The position numbers were made by a program, and so were the translations under genes. Below, one piece after another: positions 45,220 to 55,935 of a stretch of DNA of 64,000 nucleotides. Within the stretch, counting starts at the first letter, position 1. Each line of letters starts with the position of its first letter. This DNA comes from Uranotaenia lowii. Taxonomy: Eukaryota > Arthropoda > Insecta > Diptera > Culicidae. The notes under the pieces were generated by a model, which was given only the letters and a program-made list of their open reading frames with translations, searched no databases and was not told where the DNA came from. The stretch covers positions 234,750,503 to 234,814,502 of the forward strand of contig NC_073692.1 in NCBI RefSeq assembly GCF_029784155.1, given 5' to 3'.

Positions 45220-45974
45220 CACAGAAAGAAAAATGTAATCCTACTTTACAAGTGAATTTACGTTTCCGCATCATTTCTTTAAAAAATATGGAAAAGACTA
45301 TAGCATCTTTGCAACTATAATGAAATTTACATGAAAATGCGAGCAAAACACGCAGAAACTCAATGGGAATGCATGTTCTAAAGGACATTTACATGAAACT
45401 GCATGTGCTCCAAGCTGTCAAAACACTTGTTGTTTCGCTTCAATTCCCGTAGGTATTGAATTCCGTTTGCTGCTCGCAGAATATTCTAACAAGGTAAGTT
45501 CTGATCTAATATCCATTCAAATGTTTGTGAAACGACGGTGTTGAATAGTTGTAACCAATCGTCACTAATCTTTTCACATCGAATGATCTTTTTTTTTTCA
45601 GAAACCATAAGAGCCAAAAGCAGCGGGCTAATGCAGCTAAGGACTTAGCACGGAGTAATTTGTTTGAATTCTACAGTCTGCTGTCCAATTCCCGGGGAAA
45701 CTTCAAAGACTTATGAACAGGTGTAAATATCAAACATAAAATCTGCTAATAAAGTATGAATACCTGGTCAAACTTGTGTTTCCTATCTTATTTCGAACAT
45801 TGCAATCCAATAAGAATTTTGAATTGGAGTAATAAAATGTAAACTTCCAATAAACAAAGCAGATGAATGCTACTGGGATTTTACATGAAGTATGCAGTAT
45901 CATCACATGCAAAAGGCCGATTCCCTTCTACCCATGTACTTGCATGTAATGCTACATGGATTTTTCTAACTGTG
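45220..45974. mobile_element. TIR element CACAG(T)TAGAAAAATCC, copy 1 (755 bp)
   Basis: Ends CACAGAAAGAAAAATGTAAT and, inverted, CACAGTTAGAAAAATCCATG, flanked by TA on both sides. The right-hand 140 bp match the left part of 58487-59189 (AATCGGC, GATAATACTGCA, GTAGCATTCA, CTATTGGA-like words in the same order), so both are one family. The interiors differ completely. Non-autonomous. Confidence 0.85.
45410..45760 (+). other. Intron-bearing micro-gene unit inside the TIR element
   Basis: Exon 1 ends at 45493 before GTAAGT. The intron 45494-45601 (108 bp) ends in a pyrimidine tract and CAG. Exon 2 opens a frame from 45603 to the TGA at 45714-45716 (NHKSQKQRANAAKDLARSNL and FEFYSLLSNSRG). AATAAA lies at 45748-45753. 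In frame with exon 1 the reading extends upstream to about 45445 without an ATG. No known homology. It may be a captured host exon pair or the element's own gene. Confidence 0.45.
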
Positions 45975-46226
45975 TAGTATTAATTTTTCACAAAAAAAGG
46001 AATCTTCTTATCATCTTTACAGAGATATTTAAAAAAAACTAGCTTGGTTCTCAAGTAACGAAAATATTATAATTTTTGAGCACCAACACCAAACAATAAT
46101 GTAACCTCCATATTATAGCTATTTTCTATGGTTAAATAACCGTTTTCCTTAAGGTGGCCATTATGCCGCCATCTCCCCTACGCGTAGAAATAATAAGACC
46201 CAACCCCCTGAGTTTGTATAAAAGAG

Positions 46227-46589
46227 TACCGTAATCCGGGGTAAGATTGATCACTTTTTTCAATATATTTCGATTATTTTTTCTGTTAAGGGGAATGTGG
46301 CATGTTTTATATTTTTAAAACCATTACTGGACTCCTATAAACGTAAAAAATGGATGCAGAAATTTATAAGTCTACTTTAAATTTGATTTAAAAATATTTT
46401 TTACTAACAGAAAAAAATTTCAAATACATACCAAATTTTGCCTATTTGATACTCAATTCATAGGCTTTCAAATGTAGAAAACAGATTTCAAAAATTCAAA
46501 CTAACGACTGAGTTATTGATGATTATGTGGAAAAGTTTATTGTTGGTCAAATTTACCCCGGTGATCAATGTTACCCCCGTTTTACGGTA
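46227..46589. mobile_element. MITE, CCGTAA..CGGGGTAA family, TA-flanked
   Basis: TACCGTAATCCGGGGTAAGA at the left and, inverted, TACCGTAAAACGGGGGTAAC at the right; ATTGATCA follows inside both. 363 bp including the TA. It lies 73 bp beyond the end of lipase exon 2, so inside intron 2 if the gene continues. Confidence 0.8.
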
Positions 46590-46662
46590 GTTAGAATTCA
46601 AACATTTCAGCAAACAACGCGTAAGATCTCCAACCTACGACTAGTATTCGCAAAAAACTTAC

Positions 46663-46818
46663 GGGGTCAATTTGATCTGGATCATCACCGGTCAGCTGGA
46701 AGAGCACATTAACACAAAGGTTATTGCTCTGCGACGATGGACAAATATATTTAGCCAGTTCTACCAGGACACTGGGAAGTGGTTGGAACTCGCCCATCCC
46801 GAAAAGGTCGATGATGGT
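46663..46818 (-). CDS. Acid lipase, exon 2
   Basis: The acceptor TTTCAG at 46824-46819 and the donor GTAAGT at 46662-46657 bound 156 bp, exactly 52 codons in phase 0. It reads TIIDLFGMGEFQPLP, AKYICPSSQSNNLCVNVLFQ and LTGDDPDQIDP. The two cysteines around SSQSNNL and the (L/F)xxxG.(D)..Q stretch match the segment of acid lipases after the nucleophile elbow. The frame beyond the donor is closed after 24 codons. Confidence 0.9.
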
Positions 46819-46892
46819 CTGAAATGCGTCAAAGGGTTGTTAGCACAATCGTTAGCAAATGTTAGCACACCTTAATAGAAGCACTTTCTCAC

Positions 46893-47570
46893 CGAAATCA
46901 TCGGCAGATTGTCTACGAAAAACTTCAGCAGGGGACTGCTCATATGTTCCATAAATGCAACGGGAGCCATTGCTTGCATAAGTACAATTTTGTCATTGTA
47001 TTCTGGTTTCATCGAAGTCATTACGAAGAAAGAGGTTGTTCCTTGCGAATGGCCGAGATAATGCAGCTTTTGTTTTCCAGTGTAACTCAGTACGTAATCA
47101 ATCATAGCCGGTAGATCGTAGATTCCAATCTCATGCCAAGAAAAGTTCCAGAACTGATTCATATTCGCCGTCAAGTTGACATGTTTCCTTGAATATCTGT
47201 TACCGCGAGCATTTCCAAGCCAAACGTCGTAGCCAAGATCACTGAGCTGATAAACCAGAGCATGACTGGGCCCAACCAAAACAAAATCAGCGGAAGAAGC
47301 TAACAAACCATGCATCAAAAACACCGGTGGTCGATTTGGATCAGCTGCAGCTCGACTATTTCCGGATACACGATGCATCTCCAACAGATAACCATCTTCC
47401 GTTTGAACTTGGTGGATCTCAGCCTGGTAGCCGTATTTGGAAATCAATTCTACAGTTGTTAACTGGGCATCTGAAGAATCAACCGCGAAATCTAAAGTTT
47501 GTGTGACAATAAAGGCACTCGCAGCGATTGCACCAAACACAACTGACACAAGAACACTGATTGAGTACAT
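46893..47570 (-). CDS. Acid (gastric/lysosomal-type) lipase, exon 1 with signal peptide
   Basis: A secreted alpha/beta-hydrolase that cleaves ester bonds of acylglycerols or sterol esters; in insects the family (lipase-1/lipase-3-like) is mostly gut-expressed. The signal peptide is residues 1 to about 20 (hydrophobic VLVSVVFGAIAASAF). The lipase N-terminal region (YGYQAEIHQVQTEDGYLLEM) is at 46-65, the oxyanion HG at 87-88 (VFLMHGLLASS), and the nucleophile elbow GHSQG with Ser175. Exon 1 is 226 codons and ends at GTGAGA (46892). Intron 1 is 46819-46892, 74 bp. Exon 2 is at 46663-46818. The acid and His of the triad and about 120 C-terminal residues are not found to the left, so the gene is either truncated or has a large TE-filled intron 2. 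It is the only clear host gene here. Confidence 0.93.
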
Positions 47571-47940
47571 TTCTACTAGGATCGTATCACCTCCGCGTTC
47601 AAATGATTACTACTAAATCGACGTGGCTACAGAGGTAAATAATGTCTTAATCCGAACTATTCAAACTCTTATCAACTGATGGTTCTCCCAACTACAAGAT
47701 TCTCGAGAGGATTTCCCATCCTTATCTGACCTTCTACAAAGCTGCGATCACTTGAAATTTGTACCTAATCGGTTTCGTCGGAGAGATTCCGTCTTGTTGA
47801 TGATACTATGTAATCGGGGTGGGTTTTTAAAATACTTGAACCGAATAATTTCAGTTCGCTTCAGCTCAGAACACAGCACATGGTGTAGGTGAGATGATTA
47901 GAAACGATTTCGAGAATTCAAACTAGTTTCCTCTTATCAG
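47571..47940 (-). promoter_or_regulatory. Upstream region of the lipase with three GATA motifs
   Basis: On the gene's strand the motifs are TGATAAG (47674-47668), AGATAAG (47727-47721) and TGATAAG (47939-47933). An initiator-like ATCAGTTG overlaps the first, about 105 nt before the ATG. GATA factors (GATAe) drive many insect midgut genes, so gut expression is inferred. No convincing TATA box was found. Confidence 0.5.
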
Positions 47941-48167
47941 CTCGCGTTGCTTTGGCTACTTAGAACCGATAATGGCATAATGAATTTAAAAATCGACAAT
48001 CAGTGCTGGCTGGGAAATGAAATAGGGGTGGCTAGTGGAGGAGGATTTCCTGATAATTTATGTGATATGTTTTTTTTAAGCGGCAAGGATCAAAGCTGCA
48101 ACTAAACGTGATGTATAACAGCTGACTTATTGCCGCTTTATGGTTTTTCGATGCCTTTTGGGTGGCG

Positions 48168-48352
48168 TGTGATATAGCTCAGTTGGCAAGTCTGTTGTCT
48201 CCTGAGCCGATGTCCGCGAGTTCGAGCACAAGAGTAAACATCGAACACAGTTGTACCGGATAGTTTTTCAATAACGATCCGCCAACTGCAACGTTGATAA
48301 AGTCGCGAATGCCAATAAAATGGTAAAACGACTATAATCGAAACAAAAAAAA
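48168..48352 (+). mobile_element. tRNA-derived SINE with target duplication
   Basis: The A box TAGCTCAGTTGG (48175-48186) and the B box GAGTTCGAGCAC (48219-48230) are at tRNA spacing. A tRNA-unrelated body and an A8 tail follow. GATGCCTTTTGGGTGGC (48150 on) and GATGCCTTTCGGGTCGCC (48353-48370) are a near-identical duplication of about 18 bp. Resembles Feilai-type mosquito SINEs; the family was not verified. Confidence 0.85.
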
Positions 48353-48810
48353 GATGCCTTTCGGGTCGCCAAACATCAGTGTTAAAATAATTTGAGATAA
48401 TTTTGTTGATTCCCGAATTAGCGCAACGCGTTTCAATTTTGAATGGAAATTGCAATGGCTCTCCGTGATTGGTCCGAGATAATCAACATTGCACAATGAA
48501 ACAAATGGAATTGTGCTGGAAACAGACAACAAAATCTCACTGTACAACCGTGAAGATCTCCTTCATTTAAATGAACCAATAACGACGCCGGCCAAGTCCA
48601 TGTAGTCGATAGGAGGAAGGGAAGTGCAGCATATGGGGAGATATGTTAAGCGGAGGCCGACTGTACGCCATACTTCCACGCTGAATGTTTGGGGAAAAGG
48701 TAATATGGTATGGAAAATCACCTTAGTAGGCGATAAAACCACTTGAAACCTAAGCCTCTAATATCCTAAACCGCATCAGTTTCCTATTGAAACTCCTGTG
48801 GGCCTTGAGT

Positions 48811-48880
48811 AGGGTTACCATATCCCGCGACACCAAAAAGAGTACATTGAGATCATTTAGCGAAAAAGTCAGGAGAAACG
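48811..48880 (+). repeat. Fragment of the AGGGTTACCATATCCCGCGA repeat
   Basis: Matches 1228-1296 over about 70 bp. It is directly followed by a GTAGAACCCC-type repeat with a C16 run at 48894-48909. Confidence 0.6.
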
Positions 48881-48888
48881 TTAAACAG

Positions 48889-50830
48889 TAGAACCCCCCC
48901 CCCCCCCCCTATCTGAACTCCAGTTTTCTGAGCTCCCGCATTTTCCCAGCCATCAGGTTGACACATGATCAATACATTCATCGAGCTTTGCGCCCGGGTG
49001 GTATGCAAAAGAGTTTACAGTAGAACCCCTCTTACCCGAGGTAGTCGGGGGAGTGACCAAATCGGTTAAGTGAAACTTACTTACTTAATGATCCCGCGTC
49101 GATCCTCCGGTGCATAGGGCCGTGGTAAAAGACCTCCACTGTTGACGATCCGGGGCCAGCGTCTTCACCTGGTCCCAGTCAAGATTCTCGTCGACAGTTC
49201 GGATTTCAGCGGCTAGGCTTCGCCGCCACGAGTTTCTGGGCCTGCCTCTTCTTCGATGACCTTCTGGATTCCAATCTAGCGCCTCTCTGCAAATCTCGTT
49301 TTCATCTTTTCGCAGCGTGTGCCCAATCCATCTCCACTTACGTTCCCGAATCTCGATTTCTAGCGCCCTTTGATGACACCGGCGATGTAGTTCCTCATTC
49401 GAGATCCAGTTGCCAGGCCACCAAGCGCGGATGATATTCCGCAGGCAGCGGTTTACAAATACTTGCAGTTTTCGCGTCGTTACCGCATATGTGCACCAAG
49501 TTTCGCACCCGTACAGCAATACGGATTTGACGTTTGAGTTGAAGATTCGGATTTTTGTTCGTAGAGAGATCTGGCGTAACCGCCAGATGTTTCGGAGACT
49601 CGCAAACGCAAATCGGGCCTTTCTGATCCGGGTTTCGATGTCTTTTCTGGTACCACCATCAGGCGTTATCTGGCTACCAAGATACTGGAAGCACTCCACT
49701 TTCTCAACTTGTTGCCCAGCTACCATGAAACTGGAGGGATTTCCTGTGTTGATCTCCATCGACTTGGTTTTTCCGACATTGACTTTGAGACCTGCTGCCT
49801 TGGAACTTTCGGTGAGGTCGTCGAGTTTGCTCTGCATATCCGGTTGCGTTTGGGCGAGCAAAACAATATCGTCAGCCAAGTCAGAACAGCTCAAACGATG
49901 GCCAACAGAACCCGCAGCTTGAAGCGCCAACAGTAAGTCGCATAAATGGCGTCAACTCGGAAGCGCCCTCGTTGGCTGAAATAGAAGCGGCAATCAAAAA
50001 CATGAAATCCAACAAAGCACCTGGGATCGATTGCATCCCTGCTGAAATGCTGAAAGCCCACCCTGCCCTGTCAGCACAAATGTTGCATCGTCTTTTCGCT
50101 GACATCTGGGATACTGCAACATTCCCGGCCGACTGGATGCAGGGTATCCTCGTAAAGGTCCCGAAGAAAGGAGACCTGACAGAGTGCGGTAACTGGCGAG
50201 GCATAACGTTGATCTGCACAACCCTCAAAGTACTCGGCAAAGTGATCCTGAACAGGATCCAGGAGAAAATCGACGCTACACTCCGACGGCAACAAGCTGG
50301 ATTCCTATCCGGACGATCATGTGTGGACCACATCACAACGCTACGAATCATACTGGAACAAATCAACGAATTCCAGGACTCTCTTCTGCTGGTGTTCGTT
50401 GATTTCGAAAAAGCATTCGACCGACTTAACCATGAAAACATCTGGGCGGCTCTAAGGCGACGAGGGGTCCCAGAGAAACTAGTCCATCTCATCGAAGCAC
50501 AGTATGAGGCATTTTCGTGCAAGGTCTTGCACGACGGTGTCTTGTCCGAACCAATCCCGGTAACTGCTGGAGTGAGACAAGGATGTATTTTATCACCGCT
50601 ACTTTTTCTAATCGTAATGGATGAGATTCTGACTGGATCGATCGACTGTGCACCGAACCGAGGATTGCCGTGGAATCCTTCAACAATGAAGCATCTGAAC
50701 GACCTTGACTTGGCTGGTTAAGTGAAAACTCGGATTAAAAGAAATACATTGACAAAACCTTTCCTTTTGCTCTGGTGTTGCATATCATTCAGGCGCATAG
50801 CTCAGTTCTTATCTATTATATGAAAATCTC
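48889..50830. repeat. GTAGAACCCC/GGATAA repeats, split by the RTE insertion
   Basis: One partial unit is at 48889-49017. A second starts at 49019 (CAGTAGAACCCCTCTTACCC) and continues after the LINE at 50716 (ACTCGGATTAAAAG, then GCATATCATTCAGGCGC). The same order (TTCCGAGGTAGTTGGGGGCA, CTCGGATAA, GCATATCATCGAGGCGC) occurs uninterrupted at 63718-63860. Confidence 0.75.
49076..50715. mobile_element. RTE-like LINE with 5' inversion (twin priming), copy 2
   Basis: The 3' segment is on the minus strand: the (TAAG)n tail at 49076-49088, then coding from the C-terminus up to LADDIVLLAQ (49880-49900). The 5' segment lies on the plus strand from about 49900 to 50715. It reads NMKSNKAPGIDCIPAEML, VFVDFEKAFDRL and RQGCILSPLLF, and stops at LNDLDLA, exactly where the other segment begins. 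GGTTAAGTGAAA (12 bp) flanks the whole (49064-49075, 50716-50727), so it is one insertion event. The catalytic ADD is kept. A 44-nt deletion between two CGATGG words lies near 49915. No endonuclease, not functional. Confidence 0.93.
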
Positions 50831-51596
50831 TTGTAACGGTGTTTGTAGCACTACTGCTCCTCCGAAATGACCCAATCCCAATTTGAATCGGAATTATTTT
50901 TAGAATATTCTGTAGGCATGCGAATCGGTTTATATTAACACATAAAAATATAAAATCACTGACGTTTGAAAAAAAGAAAGTGGGAAGGTTTACATACAAT
51001 TGTATAATTCAATACGTCTAGAAGGTGAGATTTGATTCATATCGATAACAGGAAAAATAACAAGGTGTTTTCAACAGAAATAAATCGAAAACATGTTTTG
51101 GACATGTACTTAACTAAAGATGTAATGTTAACATATATGACCTTAGAAAAATCTTTTGTCATCATTTTTCCATATTTTACTTTAAACAAGAGTTTGATGA
51201 GAACTGATTCATTTATGCAACAAGCGGCAATTGATTTGTTTCTAAGATTAACATATTTTCTTAAATTTATAAAAGTTAACTACATATGGTAAAATCCGTT
51301 AGCACTTGCCCCGGTGTATCTCAATTAAAATTAAAATTGAAATGAAAAAAAAGAAGCAATGTTTGATAACTGTTAGCCTTCTCGGCGCAAAAATCATCAT
51401 TTTAAGGTTTTGTGTGAAGTTTACATGATTTTTTTTTAGAAAATATTCATACCAACGTCCAAGCATGAACAGATTTTTTTTCGATCCATTCAATTTTTAA
51501 AATCTGCTCTTCAATCGATTGTTAATGCACAGATTGTCAGTAAGTTTAAATCTTGAAAAGGACCCTCAGCAGGTCCAGCAGCAAATGAAAAACAGG
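50831..51596. other. AT-rich intergenic, nothing recognised
   Basis: Only short frames without motifs. Confidence 0.4.
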
Positions 51597-51598
51597 TA

Positions 51599-52558
51599 CC
51601 GTCAAACGGGGCATCATGCAAAAGCAGGGTTAGATGCAACATTTGTATACCACAACAGTCATTCAATTTTTATTTGAATATACTGTAATAAAGTTATCAT
51701 TGAATGATAACAAACTGATGATGACAAAGTTTTGAACATCTTGAAAGCGTTTTTTAAAGTTTCTGATTCTCATAAAAAATTTGAAAAATCGAGCAATAAA
51801 TGTTCAAATTTTTACATTTTCCGATGCCTTAAAAAACTTTACTCAGTATGACGGATTGGCTTAATGATATCACCTATAAACTTTAAATTGCTTTCATTAT
51901 CGTATACCAACACTGTTGGTGTAAAAATATTTTTCGGACAATCATCAATTTTTTTTAAATAAATATTTTTATAATTCACTTATCAGTCTGGGACAAATGG
52001 CAACAAAATGAAAATCAGAACAAACCTCATAAATCTCGTTTCCATATACGGGGATATGATTGTTTTGCATTATGCGTTTGTTAACATTAAAATTTCATCC
52101 ATCCTAAGATTTATTTTCATGATTTAGGCCAATATAATATTTGCAGTATTCTTTACACCTAAATGTATGCAGCAAAATTACACTTTTTCCCTAAAGACAT
52201 TTTTGATAGAAAAATGTAAAATTGAATTCGAACAAAACAAAAAATTACTGCAATTGGTGCTTTATGCGTTATGACATCACAAATGTATCAAAAACTATAA
52301 ATTTTCAAACGTTTTCATTGATTTTTCATTAATTACCGAGTTTGTTGCAACTTACCCCTTTTTCTTAGTAGGGTGAAAATCGCATGTTTTTGAAAATTTA
52401 AAAATAACTGGTAGAACCATTAATTTTTCTGACTACGTCAATTTGGTGTCCCATTAACCTTAAAACATTTGATGTATAAGAGGAATGATTATCTGTAGGC
52501 GTTAAGATTTTAGAAGCCATTGAAGTTGAAAATTGTTGCATGTTGCCCCAGTTGACGG
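51599..52558. mobile_element. CCGTCAA-family MITE, copy 4 (inverted orientation)
   Basis: Ends CCGTCAAACGGGGCATCATG and, inverted, CCGTCAACTGGGGCAACATG, with TA at 51597-51598 and 52559-52560. 960 bp, complete. Confidence 0.9.
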
Positions 52559-52675
52559 TACTTATCTTGAAATTCCTAATCAATTTAGAGTTAACCTGAA
52601 TCCCAACAGTCCCCTGGGAGCGCAACAATCCTGGACTGGTCCGTAAACCTCTTAAATTAGACCACCTCCAACATA

Positions 52676-53979
52676 AAGTCTGCTTCATTTAATATTGAAA
52701 CACAAACAATTGCGTGTAGTTCAGTCATTTATTAACGAATTCATAATTTGTTTTTCATACAAATGTAGCATTTTCTTTACTTTTTCATAAAAAAATATTT
52801 AAAATAATATTCATTGCTGTTTCGAAGAAATTCTCGTACTTTTCCCGTAATACGGCACATTAGGCGGCGCACACCCTTTTCGTCCACCGTTTTGGCGATT
52901 TGATTCCACCAGTTCTTCATTTGAGTCATGTTCCTAACAAGTTTTCCCTTTGCCTTAAGCCTCCGCTTCGTGATTGCCCAGTATTTCTCTATCGGCCGGA
53001 ACTGGGGGCAGTTTGGGGGGTTGAGGTCCTTCGGTATTACGCTGACCCCGTTCGTTGCGTACCATTCCATAACCGTTTTGCTGTAATGGCAGCTTGCGAG
53101 GTCCGGCCAAAACATTACTGGACGGTCGTGGGCACGAATAAACGGCAGAATCCGTTTTTGTAGGCACTCTTTTTTGTAGACTTCTGATGTCATTGTCTTG
53201 TCAGTGAGAAAGACTTTGGTTTTCTGTCCACAACTGCATATCCCCTGCCAAATCATGTACTTGCGGGCGAATTTATCCGCAAACACGAACTTAAATTTTG
53301 CAGGTACATCCCCCCGAGCCGTCGCCAAATAAAATTTTTGACCTGGGATTTGCCCAAAGTCCGCCTTCACGTAGGTCTCATCGTCCATCAGAATACATCC
53401 GTCGAACTTGGTCAGCACTTGGTCGTACAGCTTTCGAGCACGGATTCTGGCCACATTGTTCTGCTTCAGCGTCCGATTTGGCTGTTTGCTGGCTCGGAAT
53501 GACCTTATTCCTTCCTGGAGACGAATTCGTCGCACCGTACTGTGAGCGGCCTGGAACTTATTGGCCAAATCGCGGTCTGAAAGATTGGGATTCCTCTTGA
53601 CGGCCTTGATGACTTTCCCACGCAGTTTCCGGTCGACAGTTCCACTCCGACGCTTCGAATGCGGCTTCCGAGCCGTCGTCAATGTTTCCTTGTACTGCTT
53701 GATAACACGCCATACGGTATTTCTGGGCATTTTAAGCTGTTTAGCTAGCTTCGATGCCGACAACAATGGATTTTCAAGAAAACTGTGCACAATTTGATCT
53801 CTCCGTTCGGCTTCCATGGCGGTTGTTTACAAAATGCTATCGTTTGGTGTTATGACATAAATACATGGTGAAAGGTAATGAATTTCCCGACACGTGGGTG
53901 AAAAAAGTTTCCAAATCCGTCCACTAGGAGCGCCACAATGAGCAAAAGAATTTGTTCCAATATTAAATGAAGCAGACTT
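52676..53979 (-). mobile_element. DD37E Tc1/mariner transposon, apparently complete (1304 bp)
   Basis: TIRs AAGTCTGCTTCATTTAATAT (52676) and its inverse (ending 53979) match over about 23 bp and continue imperfectly. TA flanks both sides (52674-52675, 53980-53981). The intact transposase fills the middle. Short untranslated ends of about 100 and 160 bp. This size fits the mosquito ITmD37E group. Confidence 0.93.
52777..53817 (-). CDS. DD37E transposase, intact (346 aa)
   Basis: It catalyses cut-and-paste transposition at TA. The N-terminus (residues 1-110) holds two helix-turn-helix segments: SASKLAKQLKMPRNTVWRVI and LSDRDLANKFQAAHSTVRRI, with a basic linker RKPHSKRRSG between. Catalytic residues: D145/D146 in ILMDDETYVK, D239 in MFWPDLASCHYS, and E277 in PQFRPIEKYW. 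Exactly 37 residues lie between D239 and E277, defining DD37E. The length is normal for Tc1/mariner (about 340-350 aa). There are no stops and the ATG at 53817 is in a fitting place. With intact TIRs this copy may still be active. Antisense frames at 52900-53797 are shadows. Confidence 0.95.
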   Translation of the reverse strand: MEAERRDQIVHSFLENPLLSASKLAKQLKMPRNTVWRVIKQYKETLTTARKPHSKRRSGTVDRKLRGKVIKAVKRNPNLSDRDLANKFQAAHSTVRRIRLQEGIRSFRASKQPNRTLKQNNVARIRARKLYDQVLTKFDGCILMDDETYVKADFGQIPGQKFYLATARGDVPAKFKFVFADKFARKYMIWQGICSCGQKTKVFLTDKTMTSEVYKKECLQKRILPFIRAHDRPVMFWPDLASCHYSKTVMEWYATNGVSVIPKDLNPPNCPQFRPIEKYWAITKRRLKAKGKLVRNMTQMKNWWNQIAKTVDEKGVRRLMCRITGKVREFLRNSNEYYFKYFFMKK

Positions 53980-54345
53980 TATTCACAAACTTTTACGATT
54001 TGAATTTAATTCACTCCACTTGATAGAGGGGGAGTTTCCCTTATTTCAAAGAATGCTCCGAGACAAGCAAAAAAACTGAATAGAACTTGGTCGTTGAAGG
54101 TAAAGGGGAAAAAATCGTCAAATCTTGATGTAAACACGACCGCAGAAAAAAATGCGAGCAAGGCCAACTAAGCTCTTTGTATAGAAAAAAAAGGCATACA
54201 AAATCGTCCATGAAATTCAAATAAACTTGAAATGTAGATTATCTTTAATTATCGATTTTGCCCATTCTTAAGCTTTATTTATGCAAACATGAGAAGAGGC
54301 TATGTATTAATCGCAGCGCACTAAATTGTACTGCGCACTCATGAC

Positions 54346-54812
54346 CAGAGGTGCCAGGTGTCCTGATTTATCAGGATTTGTCCTGATTTTCAAGAGACCG
54401 TCCTGATTTTTCAAAAACTGTCGAGTTGTCCTGATTTTTGAAAATTTGTCCCTAAAATGTCCTGATTTATCCTGATTTTCATAAACACTTCTTAAATATG
54501 GTCGAATTTGTAGTTATACTATGAGAAAATCGAATAAATAGGTTATAAAATAGCTAAACCCATTTAACAGATAGTAATCTTCGGTTCAGATGATATTTAA
54601 ATAAAGTGTTTCGATATGAACTACATGCCAGCAAACAAGCTGGGTACTGTTGTTGCATAAATCAAGGCGTTTACAGCACCTGTATTGCGCCTTTATTCAT
54701 GCAATCTAAGCAGAAATCTTTATTATTTTCATGAATCAAGAATTGTCCTGAAAAATCCTGATTTTTAACTTCGCGTTGTCCTGATTTTTGATGAAACCAC
54801 CTGGCACCCCTG
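54346..54812. mobile_element. hAT-type MITE, CAGRGGTGCCAGGTG family (copy 2)
   Basis: CAGAGGTGCCAGGTG and, inverted, CAGGGGTGCCAGGTG. The 8-bp CTCATGAC is duplicated exactly (54338-54345, 54813-54820). It aligns end to end with 20921-21376 at high identity, including the TGTCCTGATTT arrays. Confidence 0.95.
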
Positions 54813-54820
54813 CTCATGAC

Positions 54821-55700
54821 TACGACATTTGTGCTAACTTGTACATTCGTGCGACCTGTCAAATCAGTGTAAATTCTGTAGGAGTTCTACACGCTAACTT
54901 CTTTTCAATCAACCTTCGTACGGATAACTGCGACTGCAAAACATTGCGCGAAATCCAATTTTCAATGAAAAATTAATATTTCATGAAAAACGTTATAACC
55001 ATTTTAAAATGAAAAACGAAATTCATTGAAAATGGCAGACTTGGCTTGCTAAAGCTTTAAATAGTGTCATGAAATATTTTTGCAGAGGCTATTATATTAG
55101 ATATAAAAATTATAAATTTATATCTATATATAAAAGTAATTTTCGCTGAAAAATATCCAAACAATCATAGTATTTTCATTTTAAGCAAAAAGCGATGGAA
55201 GCGCTCAGGATATTTGGATTCTTTAGGAATAAAACCGCGTTGCTTGCTTATGTATTAGTGACTAGTGATCCGTCAAAAAATAGTTTTGAGAATTTGAAGA
55301 AATGTATCGAATTTGTAAAAAAAAAATAGTTTTTGTGTACGCTAAGATCGAAGTGAACAGCGGAAGCATGAATGTTGTCTATCGTTGTAGCTCACCATCA
55401 TTGTTATGCATCGCTTAATAAACTAGTTTTATGTCCTTTAATATGTGTTCGATAAGTGCTAGTACTGGAATAAGTCGGTATATCCAAAAATAGATGGTTA
55501 TTTATACTTTCTAAGGGAATGTTTTCAAGTACTTACCTTAAATGGATACATTAATACTTAATTGAGAGAATGAAGTATGTAAAGCTGGCGAATGTCAGAT
55601 CCTTTGAAAACAGCTTGATTATTACTAAAAAGACCTCTGTAAAGGATTATGGAGTCAAGATAGACAAAGAATAAAGTATTGACCATAAAGCATTGTTTGT
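54821..55700. other. AT-rich intergenic, nothing recognised
   Basis: No coding motif or terminal repeat. Confidence 0.4.
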
Positions 55701-55701
55701 T

Positions 55702-55925
55702 TGAATCAAAGCAATCGAAAGATTCCTTTTAATTCAACCACGGTAAATGAAAAGTTCATATACCAGTATTTCGATAGCAACTTACTACCTTCTTCAGTGA
55801 ACGTTTTCGATATCAATCGAAAACGTTCACTGAAGAAGGTAGTAAGTTGCTATCGAAATACCGGTATATGAACTTTTCATTTACCGTGGTTGAATTAAAA
55901 GGAATCTTTCGATTGCTTTGATTCA
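55702..55925. repeat. 224-bp near-perfect hairpin
   Basis: The arms (55702-55811, 55816-55925) are reverse complements with one mismatch (CCAGTATT against CCGGTATT). The loop is about 4 nt around GATATCAATC. Likely a small fold-back element; no target duplication was identified. Confidence 0.92.
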
Positions 55926-55935
55926 GTTGAATCAT

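Noticed and set aside
48168..48240. tRNA gene
   Set aside because: A and B boxes are present but stems are not intact, and a SINE body, A tail and target duplication follow.
49881..50522. 213-codon minus-strand frame
   Set aside because: Antisense of the inverted 5' segment of the RTE copy.
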